Source: Nitzschia sp. pyKryTriq1
Lineage: Eukaryota > Bacillariophyta > Bacillariophyceae > Bacillariales > Bacillariaceae
DNA length: 64,000 bases
Assembly (NCBI GenBank): GCA_956465555.1
Contig: OY101117.1
Location: forward strand, 62,001 to 126,000
Direction: 5' to 3'
Position 1 is the stretch's first letter. The number at the start of each line of letters is the position of its first letter. Positions 20,383 through 31,373 of this stretch are shown here, piece by piece. The notes beneath the pieces were generated by a model. That model was not told where the DNA came from. It did no database searches and saw only the letters and a program-made list of their open reading frames with translations. The position numbers were made by a program, and so were the translations under genes.

Positions 20383-21910
20383 CCTGCTGGATGATAGTTT
20401 ATCTATGTATGGGATGGATGTGCTCTTTCAAGTGTCAAGTCTTGATATTATATGTGATATGCTATTATCGCGTGATGGCCTCGTCGAATACGGTAGAATA
20501 TTATTAGCTACCGCAGTAGACTGACTAGTGGACTGACAACTCCAATACCGCAAAGTCAGCGAGTCCCATTCGTTCGCAATAGTAAAATAGAGGGTCTTCG
20601 TTCTAAGTCTATATATATACTCTGCGTGTTTCTCGCTGCTGCTCAATGCGGCTCGTACCGGTACTGTATTTCCTTCTTTCTTTGGCATTATTTTTTGGTG
20701 TCTTTGATGGTCATTGTCGTCGCGCGAGAGATGATCGTTCGATGATCGATCGCCGGCGCGCGCGGCTGCTGTGCATGCGCGCATGCTTGTGAAAATGAAT
20801 GATCTATTCGATGATTCGATCACTAACTCACTTACCCACATGGTCCTTCCCCCGCCCGTCCATTCTCCTCCTCCTCCCCTCCTCTCCGGATCCGGGAAGG
20901 CGGCGAAGCCAGTATTCAGTACTGTATTCATTCACGCTTACGTCAGTCCCCCAATCCCCAGCCAGCCAGCCAGCTTCTGAAAGTACAAGTATTGAGTACC
21001 AGTACAGCATCAGAGAACCATAGGTTAATAGTACGTAATGAATGAATGGACATCTATCATCCGATAATGGCATCGCCAATCGGCGGCGGCAAGACCACCC
21101 ACGCGACTGCCGCACTTTCTACGGGTACTTTACACATACATTAGTACCGGTAGTCACTACGGTATGTATGTACTAACTGTACCAGGTACTTCTTCTTGGA
21201 TCGAGCATATCATAGTCCGCTGGAAGAACAACAGAACTTGCTTCTTCAATAATATACAATACATGTACATGGTACATCCGGCGTCTACGGACTGGTCGGT
21301 TGGTTGGTTCAACACAACCTCATGTTGTACATACAACAACAATACCGGTAGCAGAATAATCGGAGTGGTTCTCAGGTTTTGCATTTTCCTCTTTCGCCCA
21401 ACTACCGTTGAAGTAGACTACAGTATGTATATCGTAAAAAGCAGCGTAGTAGTAGTAGTAGCTAGTTGTAGTAGTAGTAGTAGTAGTAGTAGTTGTAGAG
21501 AGCCAAGATGGTACAGCCGACGAAGAAGAAGCCACAACAACAAGAACTTGTTGACCAAAGGAGTGGTACTACTCTAGTAGCAGCGGGTAGTACTACTACA
21601 ACAAGTAGTAGTATCAACAGCAGTTGCTGTTTTAATAATGAAATGTACTACCTCTCCAGATCTAGGTAGTACGGTACTTGCGGGTAGAGCAACAGCAGCA
21701 GCAGCAGCAGCAGCAGCATTATCGTGATACTCGTCTACTACTAGTACTGCGGTAGAGCAGTCCTTTCCGTGTATTATTACTACAGTAGTAGTAGACTACG
21801 AGTAGTTGGTAGACGACTGACTCTTTGAAAAAATTGCGAGAAAAGGTTATAGTAATAATAATAATAAGCAGCAGTAGTAGTAGAGGTAGTAGTAGTACTG
21901 TTTCCTTCCT
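20383..21910. other. Intergenic region, TAG/CTA and CAG microsatellites
   Basis: It carries many TAGTAG and TACTAGTA runs (for example 21449-21497), a CAG run near 21690-21717, and a weak copy of the dispersed block near 21427-21447. Open frames here are low-complexity translations of microsatellites; no gene is called. Confidence 0.55.
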
Positions 21911-22450
21911 TTACTCTTGCGCTGTGGCTGTTGTTTCTGTTTCGGTTGTTTGTTCATCAGAAGCATCCGCAGTACTTGTTGTTGCTGCTGCTGTTGTTGT
22001 TGTTGTACTCCCGCCACCGCCGCCGCCGCCCAAAAAAAACTCCTTTTGCAATCGCTTTTGTTGTCGATGATTCATCAAACGAGTATCACAACATTGTCGA
22101 CGCCGGCAGGCTTTTCGGACTTCGGCTTCATTGTAGTGCGGTTGCGATTGAATAATCGCCAAGCGTTCTTCGGGTGTGAGCTTGTAGCACCACGAATTCT
22201 CACCACAACCAGTACTACTACTCGTACTGGTGTGGCTGTGGCTGCTATCATTGCAGGAGCGCGCGTCTGCGTCTGCGTCTGCTGCCGGCATGATCATTTC
22301 CACTTCTTCTTCTCGATTGTATTCCCACCCCAACTCCAAAGGACATCCTGTACTACAGTACGGATGATCACCGAGGACTTGGGGATAGACTCGTATCGAA
22401 GCGGTGGCCGAGAAGCGAACTTGTTTGGACGTAGACGTGGTAGACGTGGA

Positions 22451-22488
<38 letters not shown>

Positions 22489-22900
22489 GAGCGGCGCCCC
22501 GATCGTCCTCCTCTGTCTCGTTCTCTTCCAGATCCATAGAGTTGCTGTCCATACCGGCCAGGGTAGGACAGGAAGAGACGGAAGTGAGGTTCGATGCCGT
22601 CGACGCAGTGGAACGGTCGCTGTCCCATCGTTTCGTTGTCGTCGTCGTCGTCGATCGAGCCAACAGCTCTTCGTCATCGTCCACCGTTTGGTGTGGATGT
22701 ACTTGTACTTGTAGTTCTTGTTGTTGGTTCTTGCGGTTCTTCTCACACTGGGCGAGGAGCTGTGCTTCGGCTTCGGCCACCAGCATCACTTGCTGCTGAT
22801 GCTGATGCTGCTGTTGATAGTAGTTGGCATTGATACGAAGGGTAGTCAAACGTACCAGAGGACGAGTCCAACGGGGCGAAATGGGGAGGCGGCGTCCCAT
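21911..22900 (-). CDS. GDHP-motif family protein, member 3
   Basis: 329 residues, one exon. After Gln-, Thr- and Ala-rich stretches comes the family core: K-Q-V-R-F-S-A-T-A-S-I-R-V-Y-P, then V-L-G-D-H-P-Y-C-S-T-G-C-P-L-E-L-G-W. A second block follows: Y-K-L-T-P-E-E-R-L-A-I-I-Q-S-Q-P-H-Y-N-E-A-E-V-R-K. The C-terminus is basic and then Gly/Thr rich. It is more distant from members 1 and 2 than they are from each other. The Ala run near residue 145 comes from a CAG/GCA repeat likely to vary in length. Function unknown. Confidence 0.75.
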
Positions 22901-25159
22901 TTTGGAGGAGTAGTGTTGGAGTGTTGGGTTACTGTATTCTTCTTTCTTCTTGTTCTATCCGTTCGTCCGAGGTCATGAAAGGCAAGTAGAGTATCGTCAA
23001 GTATAGTCAAGTATAGTCACGTAATGGATGAATGAATGAATGAATGATGTTGAAATAGTAAATAATGTGACCAAGCAAACCAACAAACGATGGATCGATC
23101 GATCTATCGATCGTGGAAATGGAGAAATTCAAACTGCCGTTCTACTCGTATTCGTACTCGTACTCGTACTCGTACTTATCGTACTTGTATGTACTGTATC
23201 GCGAATTCACTACCGAAACAAAAATTCAATTGGCTTCCGATCGAGCGAGATGATCGAGAGCAGGCAGCGATACTGCACGTGTAGCGCGGGGGTTACCGAT
23301 GATTATTATTATTTCGCAGATTAGCGAAGATAAAGATAAACCGCAACAAGGGCCTTTCCTTTCGTGCCCACGTAGAAGACACTACAAACTCTACACGAAA
23401 GTGGTCGGAATTATTTCTCGTTGGCTCTTTCATTTTATTTTCATATGTCTCGCGAGCCGGACATTTACGTTCTTACGCACGCACGGTACATTCCGAATAG
23501 CAAGCAACACAATTTGAGAGGTCGTCCTTTTTATCATCTTGTATTTGGGTGGTGGCTGTGAAGGCATCCGCGAGAGAGAGCGAGAGCGAGGGGGCGACAT
23601 TCGCCGATTATGCTACTGTATTGCGTGCGTACCAGGTACAGTACTGTTCCGGTACAGTACTGTACAGTTTGTACGAACCAGTACACCAACCGCTTACCGC
23701 TAACTTTTTTTACTCGTGAGCTCGTATTACTCGTACACACGTTAGCATAATAATACGTGCGCACTATTGACGACGACGACGACGACGACGAACGACGAAA
23801 GACGACACACTTAACTTCTCTAACGGCCTTCCGTCGCAGTACAACTACAAATTCGGATTCGGATTCGTAACAACGTCAGACTAATTATTGTATGTATTGT
23901 AAATGTCCCAAAATGTCAATCCCATAAATGAAGTTCAACCTTACTTAACAGTTCATTCCCACCTACGGTAGTACAACATACAATGAGAATTTCAATGATG
24001 ACTGCTTTGGGACGAAACGACGTCATCATGTCTGCTATTGCCGGAAGTTTGAGAGGTCTATCTACGAGTACATACACACAGTAGTTGTACCAGCGGTACA
24101 AGTAGTAGTACCAGCCAGATACAGCAGAGAGCTCTCATTACTTGTACTGGCGTATGTAATGAGTTCTGGTCGTCTAAACATTGTCACTATGTGCCGTAGA
24201 CTATGTACGATCGCCAAAACGCACGACCATAATTACCGGTACCACGTACGAGTACTGCTGTATGTAACGCACGACTGCTGTGACGGTACCGCTACTACTA
24301 TGAACTTTCTTCGTCTCGACTTTGCTACTACTACTACCTACTACTCTACTAGCTAGTAGTAGTAGTAGCTAGAAAGTCTGCTCTCTCTACTCTCCGGTAG
24401 TAGGTAGTAGGTAGTAGTAGTAGAGCTGCTGCTACTACTACTACTACTACTATATCGTAAAGCAGCGAAAAAGTGGTGCGCTGTCTAATTTAGCTGCTAC
24501 CTTGACGGTCGAGAGCAATTAATCTCTCTCCCGCCGGAACGATACCATCCACTCCAGACAGTCCAATTGATTGACTCAATGGACTCTTTTCACCCGTACG
24601 GGATCATCAGCGCTAATCTGCACATCTACAGAGACGATGGAACCGGGTCCTGTGCTTGCATCCTTCGTCAAACTCGCTAGCTTTGTTCAACAAAAGATCG
24701 TCTCGCAAGAGAGATTCATAGTAGTAGTAGTAGTAGTAGTAGTAGTAGAGCTACTAGTACTACTACTCTAGCTAGTAGTAGAGTAGAAGCTCTACTCTCT
24801 CGTACTAGCTACTACTACTAGTAGTAGAGTAATAGTAGTACGGCGAAGTCTCCTCTACGGCTACTAGCTAGCTACTAGTAGTAGGAGTAGTAGCTCGAAG
24901 CATGATCTACTTGTAGTATGCCATGCTCTTGTAGTAACTCTCCTTTCTTTGTCCTTGTTGTTTTTCTCGAGGGAAGTCAGGAGTGATGCGTAATGCCATA
25001 GCCTTGCGGCTCTTCTCTACTACTACTATCTCGTAGCCTCTACTACTAGAGTACTTGTTAGCTCTCTACTAGCTAGTAGTAGCTCTTCTCTACTAGTAGT
25101 AGTAGTAGACGAGGAATAAGTAGCTGCTACTCTACTCTACTACCAGTAAGTAGAGTAGT
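22901..25159. other. Long intergenic region with dispersed repeat copy 1
   Basis: No gene is seen in 2.2 kb. Features: TCGTACTCGTACTCG runs near 23147-23185; a (GAC)n run at 23770-23790; an AAATGTCCCAAAATGTC motif near 23901; dense TAG/CTA palindromes at 24330-25150. The dispersed element lies at 24455-24595: block Y (24455-24492) and block X (about 24536-24595). Confidence 0.6.
24455..24595 (+). repeat. Dispersed intergenic element, copy 1
   Basis: Block Y contains GTAAAGCAGCGAAAAAGT and CTGTCTAATTTAG. Block X, read on the minus strand, contains GGGTGAAAAGAGTCCA and ATCGTTCC, with an internal hairpin formed by AGTCCA/TGGACT. Both blocks recur at 47026-47206. Confidence 0.7.
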
Positions 25160-27240
25160 CTATTCATCCATCAGTCCCATCGTCAGCATTCCACGAGGGG
25201 GAGTCGTCGCTTTACGAAGACCATGATGATGATGATGACTATGATGACGATTGGTCTGACCACCACCACCACCACCACCATCACCACGATTCCTGGTGCT
25301 TCCCCTCCTGCCTTTTCCTCGAGGCATTGTCGATAAAAAGGCAAATTCATTCTTGAGATGATCGACCTTGGCATGGGCACCCCAATCGTTGTAAAGCCAC
25401 ATGGCATTGGACAAGTAGCTTTGAGCACCACCAGCAGCAGCAGCACAAGAACCAGCATTCATCGTATCACCGCCACCGCCACTCGTCTTATGATGCTTTT
25501 CGAGTTCTTGTTCCAACAACATTCGACCACAATGTTCTTGCATCAAAGCTTCCAAATGCAACAAGTTACTTTCCGAACACGCGGCAATGGCTTCATCAAA
25601 GAATCCCTTCTTTCCGTTTTGCATCGCACGAAGACAATGATACAAAGGTTTTACATTGGGATTGCTAACGCTGCCGCTCCCGCCGCTGATTTGAAGCAAT
25701 TTGCGAGTCGTTTGGAGAATTTCCTTGCCAATGCCAAGCCATTGCTTGTCACGACGCTTGCGTCCTACGTACATGGCGGCCAGGCCATGAAACATGAGAC
25801 GTAAATGTTCGCGGACCAAGGATAAATCAAACAGGGGAACATCTTTCAAACGATCCATCATTCGGATCATGGCCTCTTCGTCTCCGACGAAAAGAGCCAG
25901 ACCTAATCGAAGAATCCCAAAGTCACGCAGAGTCATTGTGTAGGTGTTGCCCTTCATGTTTCTCAATATCTCTTCTTCGTCCATAATGTCGCCTTTGAGT
26001 TGCGTAGGATCAATGATCGTATGAGTTGTAGAAGTACTAGAATAAAACCGACTTGTTGATTTGCCTTGCAGATTCCGAATGAATTGTCGATAGCCCTTGA
26101 AAATGGCTTCAAAGCTGGGTCTGTTCAATTGTCGAGACTTGTCTTGAAACAATATCAGTTTGGGATCCAATAAAGAATTGTTCAAGGGAAGGCCAGTGAC
26201 AAAATACAAGAGAGGAAAATGCATGGCCGAGGACAATCCCATGTCGACATTGCCTCCCGCCAAATTCATTCGATACAGATTCAGCACGACATCGAGTGAC
26301 TCGTAAAAGGGTTCCCGAAGATGCAACACGCCACAATACAGGATAGTCTGACCCTTGGCATATTCTCCTCCGCCCCGATCTTCTGGAAAGCGGGCATACA
26401 GCCGGTTGACGACGGCCGCATAGGAAGACGCAATGGACAATTGACCCTTTTTGCGCAACGACACAGCGTAGGAAGTCAGCATCCGTGGTAAGTACTTGGT
26501 GACACCATGGCGTAATGAGAGTCTCAAGGCGCGTAGAGTCACCAATGCCGTCAGATCGATTTGCTGACTATAATTGGACAATAGACCAAGCTGGCATAAG
26601 AGTTTGATCTTCCAATCTTCCTTGGCCAGGGGAAGGTCGGCGACGGCAGAAATACCACGCGATCCCAAAGCCAATTGGAGTTTGAATTTTTCTCCCATGA
26701 GATCGGTCTTGGACGGATTGGAAGGAATGGAGAGTCCCATCCCGGCCAAGATTTTCACTGCTTCTTCAATTCCCGATCGAAAGTGTTGCTTTTCATTCGT
26801 TCCGACGGCCAAATTGACCTTGGTGAAATAGGCAGTACACTTGTCTTGATGGGAATGCGCATTGGCAAGGCATTCTTCGACGGCGGCCTTGCATTCCGTA
26901 AAGTTGCCTTGGGCAAACTCGGCTTCCATGGAATGGTTCGTCAGTGAGAGAAGTAAATCGTAGTGTTTTTCCCATTGTTCCTTTCGATGCTTGATCAACG
27001 TTGGTCGGTCAATGCGTTCCGCCCCTGGCAGTGCGTAAATGGCCGCGATACCGGCTCGTAATAACCGAACGGTTTGGTCGTAACTGGCCTTGGCCATGGA
27101 CATGTTGGCAACTCGTAGATTGAGCTCGGCCAACTGGACTGGATCGGAAACATATTCGGTCGGGACTTGATTCAAATGTTCGGCTGCCACGTATAGCATC
27201 CATTCGTCCTTGGTGTTTATGGTATTCTTCTTGCTGCTGC

Positions 27241-27274
<34 letters not shown>

Positions 27275-30037
27275 AGGAGTGGAAGCGCTACTACTACTAG
27301 CAGATGCTGCTACTTCTGGTGGACATGCCGTCATCAACAAGGCTTGGGATGTTTGAACGAGTAGTTTATGGCGTTGTTCACCCGGTGGAATGAGAGTATA
27401 GGCGGCTTCTTGAACTCGATCGTGAGCAAAGACGTAGTAGTAGGAAGAATCGCTGTCTTGTGCCTGTTGCTGTTGCTGCTGCTGTTGGTCGTGGTGGCGG
27501 TGGTGGTGGTGTTGATGCTTTGTCTTTTGGAGCAAAAGACCTTGTTCGACGCTATCGTCCAACAGGCGGTAAAGTTGCGATTTGAGAATGGCAGGATACT
27601 GAGGATGATCGTTTCGTTGATGATCGTTTTGTTGCACAACGGCGAGACACGCCAGAAGCGCAGGGACATCGAGTATGTACCGAATATAGGCGGCGACTAC
27701 CAGTACTCTTCGTTGTGGTTCCGGTAAGAGTTCGAGTTTGTGTTGAATCATTTCCACCACACTCTTGGAAAGCATGAAATCTTGTTTCTGAGTATTGCCA
27801 GTGCCACCGCCGCCGCCGCCACGGCCTGTCGCCAAAGTTAAATTGTCGGCCGCCAAGAGCGAAAAGGTCCACTGGAAACACACCACATCATAGTAGAGGA
27901 TATTTTGTCGTACCAGTTCTTCCACGGCTTGTTTGCAATAAAAGACATTCCCAAGAGTTTTGGAATAGATCAATTCGGAAAGAGGTTGAATCTCGGTCAA
28001 GGGTAGATCCAACGTCTCTCTCAAAAACTCCGAAACGTGTCTGGGAGCCAGTGTGGATATGTTGATGAGTATCGTTTGATCGGGAGGTCGTTGCTGTTGA
28101 CTGGTTTGCACCAATTGAAGAAGTCTTGGTTGCGATTCCAGTTCTTCACTTCGATAGCTTCCAATGAGAAGAAAGTGCTGTAATAGTGAAGAAGAAGAAT
28201 CCTCGAGAAGCAAGAGAGCTTCCAAAACCTCCAAGGATGCAACATCTGCCCATTGTAAGTCGTCCAAATAGAGAATCAAGGGTCGCTGCCCATGAGACAA
28301 GACTCCCAGAAACGACGCTAGAGTTCGACCCACTTGAGAGAGATCGGTAGTAGTCACGAATTTTTCGGGAAAGGAGTGGTGTTGGGGGCGGGAAGAAAGA
28401 GCTGCTGCTGCTGCTGCTGCTGCTGCTCGTGGTTGTGCATTCTTGGGCTTGTTGTTATTATCGTGATCTTGATCTTGCTCGTGATCTTGCGGTTGGAGTG
28501 TCTTTAAAATAGGAAAGACATCGAGCAATATTTGGGCATCGGGGGATCGCCAAAACACATCTAGGTCGTCCTTGTTGCTGATAATCGCTTGCTGTAAATA
28601 ATGCTGTGGCATGGTTGTTGTGGTTGTGGTTGTTGTGGTTGTGGTTGTTGTGGTTGTTGTTTGATGACCGCTTACTATTGAAGAGTAACAATCACCAGCA
28701 TCATCGAATTCCAAAGGAGCCGGAGCTTGTTGTTGTTGTTGTTCTTCTTCTTCTTGTTGTTGTTCGTCTTGTTGATCCGAAGACAATACAACTTCTTGCG
28801 TTTGATGATGTCGTATTAGCATACTCAATGCTTGGTTGATGGCACTCAAGGGTTCTCGTGTCATGGCACCTTGATCGTACTTTCCTCGACAAATCAAAAA
28901 CGAATCATGGGGTGGTAGTGATGATGATGATGATGATGATGATGCTGTTTGATTATATTTTTGTTGTTGTTGGCGTTCGAGACGTGACAGTGCCGTTTCA
29001 ATCAAGGATGACTTTCCCACACCACTCGGTCCACAAATCCAAAGGACTTTGTTCGTACTAGTAGTAGTAGTAGTAGTAGTAGTATTGTTGTTGTTGCTGT
29101 TGTCGTTCTGGTGCCCATCGCCACCAGCTTCAGCTTCAGCGTCAGCTCCTTCCATAGCTCTTGTACTTGTACTTGTTGTGGATATTGTTGATGTTGCTGT
29201 TGATGTTGATGTTGATGTTGTTGATTTTGTTGTTGATATTAACAATAAACTCCTTGCAATCCTCTCCAACTGTTCCAATTCCATTTCTCGTCCAAATAAT
29301 TTATCTTGTGGTGGAAATTTAATCGTTCCCTTGATCAGATCATCATCGGCATCACTTCGATCATCATAGTAGGCTTCATCTTCTTGATCATCATGATGAT
29401 GACGATGATGATGATGATGATCATCATCATCATCGTCGTCGTCGTGAGTGTTTCTACCCCCGGTAAGAACACCAGCAGGAAGCAGCATCCGCATCATCGA
29501 AGAGGAGGCAGCAGCAGCAGTAGAGGCAGCAGCAGTAGAGGCAGCATCACCAGCAATATTAGAGGGAGATGAAAGAAGGAAGCCCGTACTACTACTAATA
29601 CTATTCGCCGTGGTGTTTGACGTGATGCTGCTGGTAGCCACAGTACTATTGCAGGTGGTGGTGGTGGAAGAAATAGAGTGCGAGTTGTTGCTGTTGCTGC
29701 TACAGGCACCACCAGCCTTGCCAACACCACCACCAGCAGCAGCAGCACGTGCACTACCGATTCGTAACAAGCCCCTCTTGGAAACCCCCATGGCCAAAGA
29801 CATTGACGTCAAGGATAATAAAGGTGGTGGTTGTGCTGCTGCTGCTGGTGGTGGAGGACTACTATTAGTAGTAGTAGTAGTAGCAGCAGCAGTAGCAGTA
29901 GCAGTAGTAGTATCATTCGTCTCGTGCTGGATCATGATGGGCGCTGATGATGATGGAACGCCTAGTATTATTTCGTCGTCATCGCCATCGTCATCTTCCT
30001 CGTGGCTCATGCTCATGCTCATGCTCATCATTTGCAT
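25160..30037 (-). CDS. Large STAND/AAA-type signalling ATPase (AAA_16-like) with helical-repeat C-terminus
   Basis: 1625 residues, one exon. The first 240 residues are low complexity (Ser, Ala, Thr, Asp, His runs). The ATPase starts near 246 with F-G-R-E-x-E-L, the usual entry motif of AAA_16/Orc1-like STAND domains. Walker A is G-P-S-G-V-G-K-S-S-L (about 334-345); Walker B is L-I-L-Y-L-D-D-L-Q-W-A-D (about 585-597), followed by a sensor-like L-L-I-G-S-Y-R. Inserts of poly-T, poly-Q and poly-A split the domain, so it is longer than usual. From about 980 to 1560 the protein is helical and TPR-like, as in the bacterial and fungal proteins where this module sits beside a kinase or cyclase. No kinase, cyclase or DNA-binding domain is visible here. 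The partner and signal are unknown. Confidence 0.8.
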
Positions 30038-31373
30038 GCTCTTCTTCTTCTTCGTTTTCTTTGTGGATATGAGCTTTTAGACCAGTAGTGTAGTATATTA
30101 GTAGAGCGATAGGAGCTTCAATGATGACCTTGAAAGCGCATCTGCTTGTTTATCGTAGTAGTATTGTAGTAGTATTAGCTTGAATGCAAATATTGGGTTG
30201 GGTTGGGTTGGGTTGGGTTGGGTTGGGTTGGGTTGGGTTGGGTTGGGTTGGGTTGGGTTGGAATGACGATCGCAATGATAGTAGTATATGCAGAGAGAGA
30301 GAGAGAGAGAGGAGCGAGATGAAAGAGAGGAGAAAGGGGATGAAGAATAAGTCACTGGATCAGATGATCGCGATGAAAGATGAAAGGCGGAGCGCCTTTT
30401 CAGCCTTCCTGGCTGGCTGGCTGGCTGGCTGGCTGGATTATGCACACCACACAACGCACGCACGGAAGGATACTGGATACTGTACTGTGGTACTAGTACC
30501 GGTAGTAGTACTGTAGTAGTAAATAATAGTTGTGCCCGCGAGTGAATGATGCTGCACGCGCACACACGGCGGCGGCTACTCCTCGCTGGATGCATGCATG
30601 CATGCATTCATGGATGCATGCATGCAGCATGCAGGAAGTTTTAGGAACCTTTTGTATGGATTATTAGTGCCCTTTTCAACAACTTTGGGTGTACCGACCT
30701 GTGCATGTTGTGTTTAGGTACTGAAAGCCCGTACAACATGTCAAATAATAATTGCCCTGCATGCTTGTACCGGTATTATGTTGCCTGCCTGCCTGGCTGC
30801 CGGGAAGAAGAACAACCGATCGATTATTGTTCGTCGACCGACCGACGTCATGCATTCTTCCCTTACATACAAGCAAAAACGGTAATGAAATCGACACGTG
30901 CGTCATCACGAGAAGAAATGGTGGCAAGCTAAAACTAACTACAGTACGCACGGTCTACCGGCCGGTACCACTATTAACGCTTCGCTAGCTGCGTACTCAT
31001 ACGCACGGGGTCATTGACGAGGACGAGTGAATCGTCGTCGTCGTCCGAGGAGGAGGAGGAGCATAGTCGTTCGTCGTCATCAACAACACGCCGAGTGACA
31101 ACTGCGATATCGTCTGGAAGGAAGAGAGAGGAGAGCTGATTTTCGTTGTTGTTCTTCTTGGAGGTTGTTTACCCATGCTGGTGCGGTGTTTTTTTTGATT
31201 TTTCAAGTACTACTACTACTACTACTTGTTGCTGTTGGTGCTTGATGGTGCTTATTTTTTGCTACATGGTCATCATGAATGCAATGATCTTTCACGCCAG
31301 TACTACTATATAGTAGTAGTTGAACAAGAAGAAGAATGATGATGATCATGATCATGATCTAGTACTACTACCA
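30038..31373. other. Intergenic region with a (TTGGG)n tract and (GGCT)n
   Basis: About 30193-30260 is (TTGGG)n, roughly 13 units. A GA run is at 30294-30311 and (GGCT)n at about 30409-30436. ATGC-rich palindromes (GCATGCATGC) are at 30591-30632. No gene is seen. Confidence 0.65.
30193..30260 (+). repeat. (TTGGG)n pentanucleotide tract
   Basis: About 13 perfect units, some 155 bp upstream of the ATPase ATG on the opposite strand. Runs of three G spaced by TT can form G-quadruplexes. It differs from the TTAGGG telomere repeat. Confidence 0.9.

Noticed and set aside
30193-30260. Internal telomere
   Set aside because: The unit is TTGGG without the A of TTAGGG and is flanked by ordinary gene DNA.
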